Shown: positions 15,111-23,008, counted from the stretch's first letter. The stretch is 48,249 bases of DNA from Fen-1077 sp050014355 (GCA_050014355.1 JBEKDL010000016.1:1-48249); one strand, 5' to 3'. The notes: generated from the letters alone by a model not told the origin. Made by a program: numbers and translations.

Positions 15111-15917
15111 TTAGATAATAATTGTAACTTTGATCTTATTTTTTGGGATATTACACTTAATTGTTTGAATTAAACCATATAAGGCATCTTCAATATTCCC
15201 ACTTATTCCAATGGCGATATTTAAACGTATCAATTCCAGATATTGTGTTTCTGTTTTTAAGATTCTATCAGGTTTCTTTTTGTATTGTTTTACCTTGTCC
15301 GTTGTACCTAAATGGAAACAATTATCATCATCATGATAAGTTACATACATTACATTTTTCCAAAGTCTAGAGTCTTCTTCTAACTTTATTTCTTCACTAG
15401 ATATCTCGAAATCATCAATGAACGTATGTAGCACGTTATTGATGGTACCAATGAAAAGGGTAGCTAATTCTATTGCTTCATATGCTTGTTCTATTGTTGG
15501 AAGACTATATTCATGTTCAAGTAAATTCCTTATTCCGCGTATCTTGGATATTAATTTTGAGGGAGCTGCTTCTAGACAACTCACTAATTTTATTCTTTCT
15601 GTAATATTAACCGTTTCATTTGAAGATGATGATTGCTTTTTGATGTAATCTTTTACATTTTGGGGCAAGTCTGTATTAGGTTTATAGCCAATACAAGACA
15701 ATAGTGTATCAACTTGGCAGTCAATAGCACGTTTAGCATTCGTAATGGCATTAATTATTCCTCTTTCATCTTTGTTCTGTAAGTCTTGTTTTGCAAATTT
15801 TAAGAAGTCATCGGGAGTAATATCAAATTTACATTCAAAAAAGAAACTACCTCCCCAGGTTAAATATATGTTTGTCCAATCTATTCCTATGTTTTTAATA
15901 ATACTTTCTAATGACAT
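15111..15917 (-). CDS. HEPN-like domain protein (accessory, AT-rich)
   Basis: A 268-residue protein that I do not recognise by name. The middle contains an all-helical segment with SKIRGIRNLLEHEYSLP: Arg130-Asn131 and His135 form the R-x4-H motif of HEPN RNases, preceded by the helix NAKRAIDCQVDTLL. The C-terminal third (after residue 170) is a separate mixed domain ending NKIKVTIII. HEPN proteins are often RNA-cutting toxins or defence effectors. Base composition is clearly more AT-rich than the neighbouring genes and there is no Shine-Dalgarno, suggesting recent transfer. It lies alone between repeats. Fold call is moderate; activity is inference. Confidence 0.6.
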   Translation of the reverse strand: MSLESIIKNIGIDWTNIYLTWGGSFFFECKFDITPDDFLKFAKQDLQNKDERGIINAITNAKRAIDCQVDTLLSCIGYKPNTDLPQNVKDYIKKQSSSSNETVNITERIKLVSCLEAAPSKLISKIRGIRNLLEHEYSLPTIEQAYEAIELATLFIGTINNVLHTFIDDFEISSEEIKLEEDSRLWKNVMYVTYHDDDNCFHLGTTDKVKQYKKKPDRILKTETQYLELIRLNIAIGISGNIEDALYGLIQTIKCNIPKNKIKVTIII

Positions 15918-16006
15918 AGAAAATATCCGATTTCTTTTTTAGGGTATCTTAATGATTGTTAAATTGTATTCCCAAGGGTAGCAGGTGTCAAGTAATTTTC
16001 CCCTTG

Positions 16007-16044
16007 CCTTAATCCCAAGGGAAGGGGGCAGGGGGATAGGTCAC
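16007..16044. repeat. 38-bp repeat upstream of the HEPN-like gene
   Basis: Identical over 38 bases to 32410-32447, which lies upstream of another AT-rich accessory gene; a diverged copy is at 34881-34906 upstream of a third. It contains CCCAAGGGAAGGGGGCAGGG and GATAGGTCAC. Confidence 0.8.
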
Positions 16045-16054
16045 ACTGAATTAA

Positions 16055-16963
16055 TTACCCTTTAGCGAGGATTTTATGGATATCAGCGGCATACTCCTCG
16101 CTATCTTTATCGCCGGTTACGAGGTCTATCTGGTCGGCGGAGGTTACGCCGAGGCCGAGCTCGGCGGCGCGCTGAATCTGGTCCTGGTCGAAGATTTTAC
16201 CTTTGCTCACCTCGGGCGTCGTGCCTAAAAAGCGTAAAATGGCCACGCCGACAGCGTCAACAGCGACGCGGTCGGTGCCGGCGAGCATCACATTAGCCTT
16301 AACGCGCTTGCCGACATGCGGGCCGCCCTCCACGAAAGCGTCGACGCCGTCCAGCACGACGAGGTCGGGGGAATAGGCGGTGTTAATCTCGGCAATCATC
16401 TGGCGTTGAAATTTGGAGCTGTGCAGCTCGGACATATAGGGATAGCCGCCCGGTTCTCTTAAGCCCGGCGGCACCATGCCCACGGCGCATTTTAACGAAA
16501 GCGTAAAGTGGCCGCCGAACTGGTGGGTCTTGAGGCAGCAGGTCAGCGCGACGGACTCCGCCTCGCGGTAGATTTTAGGAAATAAAAAGCCGTCTTTCCA
16601 GTGGCTGTCCTTGGGCTTTGCAAGCACCCAGCCATCTTGGCCCATCTCCTGGAGATTGAGAATATCGAAGCCGAGCTCCCGCGCCATGATAAAGATGCCT
16701 TTTTTATCCATGATGTTACGGGTGGTATCGCCGGGGCCGCTGCGCTCGGCGAGGGTGATTTTCCTGGCCCCCATGTCTTTAAGCGTTAAAATCAGAGAGC
16801 GCAGGGTGTCATTGTGGGTGGAGCCGGGGGCGGGGTCGGCGGTATTGAAATTAGGCTTGAGGACGACGGATTTGCCATTAACGGGATTAGACTTGAGCAG
16901 GTCGATAGCGCGGCGCGTACCGTCCGTCCTGTTGTCCGTGCGTACCAGACTTATCCTTGTCAT
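16055..16963 (-). CDS. DUF362 domain protein
   Basis: A 302-residue protein of the DUF362 family, common in anaerobes and usually annotated only as uncharacterised or iron-sulfur related. Signatures seen are VVLKPNFNTADPAPGSTHNDTLRSL near residue 35, ITLAERSGPGDT near 75, the LKTHQFGGHFTLSLKCAVGMVPP segment near 145, and VVLDGVDAFVEGGPHVG near 205. No ferredoxin domain is attached, unlike many homologues. AGGAGGCCGCT precedes the ATG and a near-consensus promoter lies just upstream. It is a single gene; nearby DUF169 and cupin genes suggest a shared anaerobic niche but no shared pathway can be claimed. Confidence 0.87.
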   Translation of the reverse strand: MTRISLVRTDNRTDGTRRAIDLLKSNPVNGKSVVLKPNFNTADPAPGSTHNDTLRSLILTLKDMGARKITLAERSGPGDTTRNIMDKKGIFIMARELGFDILNLQEMGQDGWVLAKPKDSHWKDGFLFPKIYREAESVALTCCLKTHQFGGHFTLSLKCAVGMVPPGLREPGGYPYMSELHSSKFQRQMIAEINTAYSPDLVVLDGVDAFVEGGPHVGKRVKANVMLAGTDRVAVDAVGVAILRFLGTTPEVSKGKIFDQDQIQRAAELGLGVTSADQIDLVTGDKDSEEYAADIHKILAKG

Positions 16964-16981
16964 AGCGGCCTCCTATACAGT

Positions 16982-17010
16982 ATGTTAGGACGGCGGCGAG
17001 GTACTGTCAA
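16982..17010 (-). promoter_or_regulatory. Promoter of the DUF362 gene
   Basis: On the minus strand TTGACA (17010-17005), a 17-base spacer and TAACAT (16987-16982), about 20 bases before the start codon. Confidence 0.65.
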
Positions 17011-17021
17011 CCGCGCTGGAG

Positions 17022-17056
17022 GCAAAAGAAAAGTCGGCGTCTTCACGCCGACTTCA
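17022..17056 (-). terminator. Terminator of the small membrane gene at 17098
   Basis: A perfect 10-bp stem AAGTCGGCGT/ACGCCGACTT with a four-base loop, followed on the minus strand by TTCTTTT. Confidence 0.75.
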
Positions 17057-17097
17057 TCAAAGGAGGTGTACCCGGGGGCCTATCGAGAGCGCCGGGC

Positions 17098-17292
17098 TTA
17101 CAGGCTGTCGTGCGAAAACATCAGGGACAAGCCGCCCAGGAAAACCGCGACGAAGAATATTCCGAACTTGAAGGACAGGTCCATGCCGTTAAACATGGCG
17201 ACAGATGAATCCGCGACGATATTGCTCATGAAACATAACGCTATCCCGACCAGACTCCCGATGACTAAGATTAAACTCAAGATAAATTTCAT
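17098..17292 (-). CDS. Small two-span membrane protein
   Basis: A 64-residue protein of unknown family. It has two hydrophobic segments, residues 3-25 (FILSLILVIGSLVGIALCFMS) and about 42-58 (KFGIFFVAVFLGGLSLMF), with a short loop. A G-rich stretch (GGGGGTGG) precedes the ATG. It has its own terminator downstream, which supports a real transcript. Nothing in the neighbourhood indicates a function. Confidence 0.6.
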   Translation of the reverse strand: MKFILSLILVIGSLVGIALCFMSNIVADSSVAMFNGMDLSFKFGIFFVAVFLGGLSLMFSHDSL

Positions 17293-17395
17293 AGGCCACC
17301 CCCTGCTGCAATCATCACCTCACTAATATTATTCTAACCTAATGCGGCGGGGATACAATCGCCAATTAGTCGGGGGGGGGCGGCCTACCTAGTTA

Positions 17396-18145
17396 CTATG
17401 ACTTTATGCGCTTCTGCACTTTAGCCCAGGAAGGCGTGATAAGGAAGCTCTCCTCCATGTTGTCTACCATACGGGCGAACTTGCTCAAAGGCGCCGCGAA
17501 GGTGAGCACATCGGGGGGAACGAAGGGCCGGGCGGAGACATCGAACAGGCCGATGACCGCCCGCGGACGCACCGATTTGACCTCCATATAGGGGTACTGG
17601 ACGATACTAGCGCAGCCGGAACCGAACGGCGCGATGACCATGTTCTGCTCCACCTCATCATAGCTGGCCAGCGTGAAAAGGCCGGACAGGACATCCGGCG
17701 GGGCGAAGAAGATGACAACCTCCGGGGTATCAGACTTATCCAGCATGTCCCACCGTTTAAAGACGATAAAGCGGCCGGGGGCTTTCATGGGAGGGGCGTG
17801 TTTAAGGTATTCTTTGACCATCTCCGGCGACTTCTTATAGCGTTCGCCTTCCAGCTTGCCAGGGATGCCGCAGGAGAGGAAGTATTCGAAGTTGGGGGCC
17901 AGTTTGTCGGAGAAGCCGAGATAGCGTTTGCCGCCGGGACAGCCCACGGCGTTCACATCGAAAGCGAACGATTGCCCGTCCCGCACTTTGACGAGCGCGC
18001 CGATGATGCAGCGGGGCACGGAGCCGGGCTTGACGGCTTCGGCACGGCCGGGCTCATCGGTGTAGTAGAAGGTGATGGGGAGAGGGGCGGCGTAAAAGTA
18101 TTTTTTCCAGAGGGTGAGGAATTTTTCTTTGAGCGATAGGTCCAT
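17396..18145 (-). CDS. DUF169 domain protein
   Basis: A 249-residue protein of the DUF169 family, found mainly in anaerobic bacteria and archaea and without established function. Family features seen are PLPITFYYTDEPGRAE near residue 22, CIIGALVKVRDGQSFAFD, NAVGCPGGKRYLGF near residue 66, YFLSCGIPGK, and IAPFGSGCASIVQYPY near residue 172; the conserved Cys residues suggest metal or cofactor binding. It is five bases downstream of the broken GNAT reading frame; the AGGAGG ribosome site is formed by the last GNAT codons, so the two were a coupled operon. Confidence 0.88.
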   Translation of the reverse strand: MDLSLKEKFLTLWKKYFYAAPLPITFYYTDEPGRAEAVKPGSVPRCIIGALVKVRDGQSFAFDVNAVGCPGGKRYLGFSDKLAPNFEYFLSCGIPGKLEGERYKKSPEMVKEYLKHAPPMKAPGRFIVFKRWDMLDKSDTPEVVIFFAPPDVLSGLFTLASYDEVEQNMVIAPFGSGCASIVQYPYMEVKSVRPRAVIGLFDVSARPFVPPDVLTFAAPLSKFARMVDNMEESFLITPSWAKVQKRIKS

Positions 18146-18150
18146 AGCGA

Positions 18151-18632
18151 TTACCTCCTTGGTTTATTATTGCGGGACAGGTCTTTGTGGTAGAAAACGA
18201 GGTCGTAAGGTCCGACTTTAGCCTGGTGTGTCCTGGTAAAGCCGCATTTTTCAAAAGTCTTTGCGACGGTAAGTTTGTGGCGAGAGTATCGAGGCAAAGC
18301 TCTGTATAGCCCAAATGAGATGCGATTGTAACAAGTTTTAATAAAATCGTCAGGGCACAGCCCTGACGCTGGCAATCGCGGCGAACCCTGATACGCTTGA
18401 TTTCACCGCAGATATCGGAAAATTCCCGGATAGCGCCGATGGCCACGATTTCACTATTCAGGAGACCCACGAGGAAATCACCGCGGTTATTGAGGTAAAT
18501 CCTTTCAATATTATCGAGGTCGTTATCATGATAGGGGTCATCTCCCATGACGCCCATTTGTTTCAGTCCGGCATAGTGGAGAGCTTTAACGGCGGCGTTG
18601 TCCTGTTGTTGATAGCGGCGAATATTTAACAT
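18151..18632 (-). pseudogene. GNAT-family N-acetyltransferase, frameshifted
   Basis: The N-terminal reading frame from 18632 encodes a GNAT fold: MLNIRRYQQQDNAAVKALHYAGL, then IGAIREFSDICGEIKRIRVRRDCQRQGCALTILL (acetyl-CoA loop RxxxxxG/A) and ELCLDTLATNL. The matching C-terminus (TVAKTFEKCGFTRTHQAKV...YDLVFYHKDLS) lies in another frame ending at 18151. The break is near 18268, about AACTTACCGTC. Read straight through, the first frame runs on into meaningless sequence over the next gene. The reconstructed protein would be about 160 residues, of normal GNAT length. Either a recent mutation or an assembly error; substrate unknown. Confidence 0.75.
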
Positions 18633-18679
18633 GTTTAGCGCCTTTTAAAACTAGATTAATATTATACATCATTCAAGGG

Positions 18680-18992
18680 GCTTGCCTCACCCCCTGGCCC
18701 CCTCTCCAAACAGGCAATTGAGGGAAGCAAGGTATTTTTTGTTTGGAGAGGGGCGATTATTATTGGAGAAATCCACCCCCTGTGTCCCCCTCCTTTAGAA
18801 AAGGGGGGAGGGGAAAAGGTAAGGGAACGGACTGCTTCGCTACGTTCGCAATGACAGGTAAGGGACTGGATTCTCACGGTCGCTGCGCTCCCTCAGAATG
18901 ACAGTACGGTAACTGGATTCCAGCTTGCGCGGAAATGACGTTGGAGGGAATAGCAAAATCTTCCTCTTGTCCCCCTTTACGAAAGGGGGACG
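18680..18992. repeat. Dispersed repeat block between GNAT and cupin cluster 2
   Basis: CCTCACCCCCTGGCCCCCTCTCCAAAC...TTGTTTGGAGAGGGG (18685-18752), CCACCCCCTGTGTCCCCCTCC...AGGGG (18773-18812), GGACTGCTTCGCTACGTTCGCAATGACAG (18829-18857), GGATTCTCACGGTCGCTGCGCTCCCTCAGAATGACA (18867-18902), CTGGATTCCAGCTTGCGCGGAAATGACG (18914-18941) and CCCCCTTTACGAAAGGGGG (18970-18988). No gene is seen. Confidence 0.65.
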
Positions 18993-19019
18993 AAAGATTT
19001 ATTTAAGCTAGCGATAAAG

Positions 19020-19433
19020 TTAATCTTTAATCGATTTGTATTCAGCGACGAAATACATATTGTTGAAGAGGAAGGGTTTGCCGACGCGGAGAATGCGCAG
19101 CGGGCAGTGGCTCATGCCGCCGGGGATATAGACGACCGTCGATTCATTAATAATGTGCTTTTCGTGGTCGAGGTAAAGCTCAATCTCGGCGTCGAAATCG
19201 AAAAGGTCATTCAGATTATTGCTGACGAAGGCGAGAATCTGGGCGTAGGGGTGGTGGTGAGAGTAGTCTATCATCGTGAAGGGGTGAGAAACAGGCTCCC
19301 AGCTGATGCCGAACTCGCCGAGCTTGCCTTTATCGACCTTGATGGTTTTTTCCTTGATTTCAGGGTGAAGGACGGGCCCGGTGATGCCGTCTTTTTGGGT
19401 GAAGAAGTATTTATCAGTGGATTTTTTAGGCAT
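19020..19433 (-). CDS. Cupin domain protein (cluster 2, Gln at ligand site)
   Basis: A 137-residue cupin. Motif 1 reads YSHHHPYAQILAFVS, so the position of the usual metal-binding Glu is Gln; motif 2 is YIPGGMSHCPLRI with its His intact. It ends with an extra KPFLFNNMYFVAEYKS strand shared in outline with the two neighbours at 19774 and 20197. TGGAGGAATT precedes the ATG. A 330-base repeat-filled gap separates it from the next cupin gene. Function unknown. Confidence 0.82.
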   Translation of the reverse strand: MPKKSTDKYFFTQKDGITGPVLHPEIKEKTIKVDKGKLGEFGISWEPVSHPFTMIDYSHHHPYAQILAFVSNNLNDLFDFDAEIELYLDHEKHIINESTVVYIPGGMSHCPLRILRVGKPFLFNNMYFVAEYKSIKD

Positions 19434-19479
19434 GCAATTCCTCCATAATGCGATTTGGTAATATTATTGCACTGAAAAG

Positions 19480-19765
19480 GGTGAGAGCGCCAGCTCCCCC
19501 AAGGCTAAGGCGTGCGGTGGAATAATAAACCTCACCCCCTGACCCCCTCTCCAAACGGGGCATCGGGAAAAGCAAAGTATTTTTTATTTGGAGAGGGGGA
19601 GAACTTATAAAATTACCCCTCACCTTAGTCCTCTCCCGCAAGGGGGAGAGGAGATTTAGAGCCCACCCACTGGTCCCCCCCCCCCCTCGGTGCCACTCCT
19701 CTGGGAAAGGAGGGAGAAGTTGATTGGGATACCGCGCATCAAGACGGGACACTTGCGCGGGGATG
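19480..19765. repeat. Dispersed repeat block inside cupin cluster 2
   Basis: CCTCACCCCCTGACCCCCTCTCCAAAC...TTTATTTGGAGAGGGGG (19531-19600), CCCCTCACCTTAGTCCTCTCCCGC...GGGGGAGAGG (19616-19650), a homopolymeric CCCCCCCCCC run (19675-19685) and TCCTCTGGGAAAGGAGGGAG (19696-19716). No gene is seen. Confidence 0.6.
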
Positions 19766-19773
19766 ATAAAGCG

Positions 19774-20196
19774 CTATTTCCTTTCGTATTTGCTGGAGAA
19801 ATAGAGGTCCATCATGAGAATAGGCTTGGTGACCTTTTTAAAGACCAGGGGGTTGTGGTAGAGGCCGGCGGGGACATAGATGGTAGTGGCTTTGGTGATG
19901 GTATGTTTTTCCATCATTTTGCCGTCTTCGCTTAGAGTGATCTCGATAACGCCGCCGAGGTTGACAAGGTCATCAACGTCAAAGCTGGAGAACGTCAAGT
20001 ACTGGGGGAAATCGTGCCTGTGTGGTTCGGAGGCCATGGTAAAAGGGACTTTGATGGTCTGCCAGTACATGTGGAACCCCAGGTTGCCGAAACTTTCATC
20101 GCTGGTGATGGTGGGGACCATCGTGGTCACTTCCTTGTGGTTGGGCTTGCGCGCGGGGGCTTCCCGGACGTATTTGGCTGTTTTGAGTGCGGCCAT
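19774..20196 (-). CDS. Cupin domain protein (cluster 2, Gln at ligand site)
   Basis: A 140-residue cupin. Motif 1 is PHRHDFPQYLTFSSFD (H-x-H-x3-Q) and motif 2 is YVPAGLYHNPLVF. The start MAALKTAKYVREAPARKPNHKEV parallels that of the gene at 20197, with which it shares most segments (FTMASEPHRH versus FVMVAENHSH, and MDLYFSSKY versus MNLYFTSNY). Its start codon is immediately next to the stop codon of the upstream gene (20197), with AAGGAGAAGTAG as ribosome site, so they are one transcript and recent duplicates. Confidence 0.85.
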   Translation of the reverse strand: MAALKTAKYVREAPARKPNHKEVTTMVPTITSDESFGNLGFHMYWQTIKVPFTMASEPHRHDFPQYLTFSSFDVDDLVNLGGVIEITLSEDGKMMEKHTITKATTIYVPAGLYHNPLVFKKVTKPILMMDLYFSSKYERK

Positions 20197-20658
20197 CTAC
20201 TTCTCCTTTTTAGCCGATTTGTTGGGGATTTTTTTGTAGTTGGAGGTAAAATAGAGGTTCATAAAAATAATCGGCTTTTTGGGGTCGTTGATTTTTTTGA
20301 AGTTAAGGGGGCAGTGGTAAAGGCCGGCGGGGACAAAAACGCAGGTCGACTCGGTGATGGTGAACTTTTCGAGTTTTTTACCGTCCTTGCTTAAAGTAAG
20401 CTCGACGACGCCGCCGAGGTCGGGCATATTGGTGCCTTCGCCGCCGGAAAAAAAGAGGAACTGGTCGAAGTCGTGGGAGTGGTTTTCGGCGACCATGACA
20501 AAGGGTCGGGTGATGGCCTGCCACCCGAGGGAGAACTCGCGGTTGCCGAAGGCTTTATCGGAGGTGAGGGTAAGGCGGGGGGTGGAGACCTCTTTATGGT
20601 GGCCTTCTTTTGTGGACGCGGTCTTGCGGATATATTTTCCCAGGTTTGATTTTGGCAT
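20197..20658 (-). CDS. Cupin domain protein (cluster 2, Gln at ligand site)
   Basis: A 153-residue cupin, first gene of a two-gene unit with 19774. Motif 1 is NHSHDFDQFLFFSG (H-x-H-x3-Q) and motif 2 is FVPAGLYHCPLNF. A short acidic insert (GGEGTNMPD) follows motif 1. The C-terminus is a Lys-rich tail (KKIPNKSAKKEK). GAAAGGAGTCG precedes the ATG. All three cluster-2 cupins have Gln instead of Glu, unlike cluster 1, so the group may bind a different metal or none; this last point is inference. Confidence 0.85.
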   Translation of the reverse strand: MPKSNLGKYIRKTASTKEGHHKEVSTPRLTLTSDKAFGNREFSLGWQAITRPFVMVAENHSHDFDQFLFFSGGEGTNMPDLGGVVELTLSKDGKKLEKFTITESTCVFVPAGLYHCPLNFKKINDPKKPIIFMNLYFTSNYKKIPNKSAKKEK

Positions 20659-20734
20659 ATTCGACTCCTTTCATAAAATACTCCGTATTATATAACTTCC
20701 TGGCGGTGTTTGTCTCTATTTCAGGATGATGGGG

Positions 20735-20822
20735 AAAAAGGGAGGCGGATTCCCCTTACGCGGGAACGACAGAAAGGGGGACGGATTCTCACGGTCGCCG
20801 GGGCGACCTCAGAATGACAAGT
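20735..20822. repeat. GGATTCC and GGATTCTCACGGTCGC repeats
   Basis: GCGGATTCCCCTTACGCGGGAACGACAG (20747-20773) and GGATTCTCACGGTCGCCGGGGCGACCTCAGAATGACA (20783-20819), between cupin cluster 2 and the aldo/keto reductase gene. Confidence 0.65.
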
Positions 20823-20843
20823 GCAGGGATTTGTTTTCACGCA

Positions 20844-21878
20844 TCAGGTATATTTAGCTTTCCTTGCCTGGTAGGACTTCAGGTTTTCGGAGAGCATCTC
20901 GCGGATAGGGAGGTGGAAGGGGCATTTAGCCTCGCATTCGCCGCATTGCTGGCAGTTAGCGGCTTTAGCCATCGCGTCTTCGAACATACCTTTAAAGATA
21001 CGCTCCGGCGGCATGCGCTTTTCAAACGAGGGGAAGGACATGACCATGGAGATGGGGATTTCCTGGGGGCAGGGGCGGCAGTAGTCACAGCGGCGGCAGA
21101 AACGGGTGCCAAGCTCGGCCTTCATGCGCTGCATCTGTTTGCGCTCCGAAGCGGTCATCCGGCGGGGGCCTTCGTAGATGCGGACGATTTCTTCGATTTC
21201 CGGCACTTTCTCGATGCCGGGAATCACCAGGATATCCGGGAACTGCAAGAGGTACTTGAAGGCGATGACAGCGTTATCCAGCATGCCGCCGGCCAAAGGT
21301 TTCATGACAATAAAGCCGACATCATGCTCACGGCAAAGGGGAAGAAGCTCATCGGCCGGCTCCGAAGTGATGAAGTTGAAGGGGAAGAGGATAGTCTCGA
21401 AGCGGCCGGATTTGACGATTTCTTTGGCGACATCCATCTGATGAGAGCTGGCGCCAATATGCCTGATTTTGCCGGCTTTTTTAGCGTCTTTGAAGACCCG
21501 CATCAAGCCGGAAGACGGGTCGAGGACTTTTTTCAGGGTAGCCATATCACCTATCTGGTGGAACTGGTAGAGGTCGATATAATCGGTGCCGAGGCGCTGC
21601 AGACTTAAATCGAGGTGTTTTTTAATTTCTTCAGGCGTGCGCGCGCCGGACTTGGTGGCAATAAAGATATCCTGTCGCCGCATGCCTTTAATAGCTTTGC
21701 CAACGCGCTCTTCGCTGGTGCTGTAAGCGTTGGCGGTATCAATGAAGTTGAGGCCGAGGTCGAGGCACCTTTTAACAACATTGACGGCATCGCTTTCGTT
21801 AAGGCGCTGGATGGGGATACCGCCGAAGCCAAGGCGCGTCACCATAAGGCCGGTGCGGCCCAGCCTGATTTTTTCCAG
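20844..21878 (-). CDS. Aldo/keto reductase with C-terminal 2[4Fe-4S] domain
   Basis: A 344-residue fusion of an aldo/keto reductase barrel and a bacterial ferredoxin-like domain, a common architecture in anaerobes; likely an NADPH- or ferredoxin-linked carbonyl reductase, substrate unknown. The catalytic tetrad is visible as FIDTANAYS (Asp, Tyr), IATKSG (Lys) and YQFHQ (His). The C-terminus has CRRCDYCRPCP and CQQCGECEAKCP. The first ATG (21845) truncates the conserved N-terminus; in frame upstream is LEKIRLGRTGL starting at CTG 21878, with GAAAGGA 8 bases earlier, so a CTG start is proposed. No ATG, GTG or TTG fits between. Confidence 0.88.
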   Translation of the reverse strand: MEKIRLGRTGLMVTRLGFGGIPIQRLNESDAVNVVKRCLDLGLNFIDTANAYSTSEERVGKAIKGMRRQDIFIATKSGARTPEEIKKHLDLSLQRLGTDYIDLYQFHQIGDMATLKKVLDPSSGLMRVFKDAKKAGKIRHIGASSHQMDVAKEIVKSGRFETILFPFNFITSEPADELLPLCREHDVGFIVMKPLAGGMLDNAVIAFKYLLQFPDILVIPGIEKVPEIEEIVRIYEGPRRMTASERKQMQRMKAELGTRFCRRCDYCRPCPQEIPISMVMSFPSFEKRMPPERIFKGMFEDAMAKAANCQQCGECEAKCPFHLPIREMLSENLKSYQARKAKYT

Positions 21879-21956
21879 GGGGTTTTCCTTTCTTAAAAGC
21901 GGATTCTCACGGTCGCGGGCGAGACCTCAAAAGGACGGGACAGGGTAATGAGGTCA

Positions 21957-22367
21957 TCAAACGCTCGCGGCAATGCGCTTTTTCATTTCCTGATAAAACT
22001 CTCCGGGCGCTTTGCCGAGAGACAGCTGCTCCATGGGGCACATGCTTTTGCCGTCATCGCGCATGATGCAGGGGACAATCTCGTCGAGGTGATATTTAAT
22101 GCCGTGATTTTCAAGCGTGCTGACGGCAAGCTCGCTGCCGAGAGGACTAAAGACGTCACGGGCGTGCGCCATGACAGAAAGAAGGGCGGCGGCATTACCC
22201 ATGATTTTATCGTAGATGGTCACCGGGCGCCCCGAACCATCCGCGGCGAGGTAGTCCATCAATGGCAGCAGACGGTCTTTGGGCGAGGTAAAGACCAGCT
22301 TTTTCCCCCGGTAAATGCGGAGCGTATCCGCGCTGGCCAGGAAATCGGCATAAAGGTCGGCAGGCAT
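21957..22367 (-). CDS. DUF1893 domain protein
   Basis: A 136-residue protein of the DUF1893 family (cytidine-deaminase-like fold, uncharacterised). Family features are KKLVFTSPKDRLLPLMDYL near residue 22, VTIYDKIMGNAAALLSVMA near residue 49, GSELAVSTLENHGI near residue 77 and IVPCIMRDDGKSMCPMEQL near residue 97. It starts three bases after the stop codon of the ECF transporter S gene, so the two form an operon. The pairing suggests that the DUF1893 protein handles the small molecule taken up by the transporter, which is inference. Confidence 0.85.
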   Translation of the reverse strand: MPADLYADFLASADTLRIYRGKKLVFTSPKDRLLPLMDYLAADGSGRPVTIYDKIMGNAAALLSVMAHARDVFSPLGSELAVSTLENHGIKYHLDEIVPCIMRDDGKSMCPMEQLSLGKAPGEFYQEMKKRIAASV

Positions 22368-22370
22368 CGG

Positions 22371-22961
22371 CTAGGTCGTCCGTTTCCGGCGGCTAAAACG
22401 AGCGTAGAGCCAGAACCCGAGCGGAATCAGGACCAGCTGGGCGAGCATGCCGGGCCAGGACTGGGCAACCGTGTACCAGACGGCGGAAAAGGGAGTGGCG
22501 GCGGGGCCGAGGGGGCTGTACACGTTACCGGTGATAAGCTGGATAACACTGACGGCCGCTAGCAAAGCGAGGCGACCACCGGCCATCGCACCGAACAGGG
22601 ACCAGATAACGCTCAAATGGAGTTTCTGGCGCAGCAGACCGGCAAGAAGGCCGTAGAAGGCGACTTCGACGACTATCTGGGGCAGGACAGTAAGGGCGGG
22701 CATCCCGGAGACGGCGTAGCTGGCGAGGGGAGTCAGCAGGCCGACGATGAGGCCCGCCTGCCAGCCGGCAGCCAGGGCGGCGATGAAGATGAAGAAGTGC
22801 ATGGGGAGGAAGGTGGCGCCGGCCAGGTGAAACTGGTGGAAGGCCCAGGGCGTGAGCACGCTTAAGGCCGTGAAGACGGCGATGACAGCGTAAGCGCGGA
22901 TTTCGTTGAGCTTAATAGTTAAGGGTAAAGGACGGCTCGTGACGGCGGTTCTGGTCTCCAT
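22371..22961 (-). CDS. ECF transporter substrate-binding S component
   Basis: A 196-residue membrane protein with about six hydrophobic segments and the layout of energy-coupling-factor S components: basic N-terminus, YAVIAVFTALSVLTPWAFHQFHLAGATFLPMHFF, FIAALAAGWQAGLIVGLLTPLASY, and a basic C-terminus. The LPMHFF and GLLTPLASY elements resemble S components of the general vitamin/precursor group (similar to ThiW or HmpT-like), but the ligand cannot be read from sequence. No T or A subunits are nearby, so it would use a shared ECF module. AAGGAGGTTATC precedes the ATG and a promoter lies upstream. Confidence 0.8.
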   Translation of the reverse strand: METRTAVTSRPLPLTIKLNEIRAYAVIAVFTALSVLTPWAFHQFHLAGATFLPMHFFIFIAALAAGWQAGLIVGLLTPLASYAVSGMPALTVLPQIVVEVAFYGLLAGLLRQKLHLSVIWSLFGAMAGGRLALLAAVSVIQLITGNVYSPLGPAATPFSAVWYTVAQSWPGMLAQLVLIPLGFWLYARFSRRKRTT

Positions 22962-23008
22962 GATAACCTCCTTAGAAATCGGGACAGGTTTTTAGTGTAT
23001 ATACTATT

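Noticed and set aside
17058..17066. AAAGGAGGTG as a ribosome binding site
   Set aside because: No start codon opens a credible frame at the right distance.
20814..21608. Plus-strand frame across the aldo/keto reductase gene
   Set aside because: Shadow; the true gene shows the catalytic tetrad and two ferredoxin motifs.
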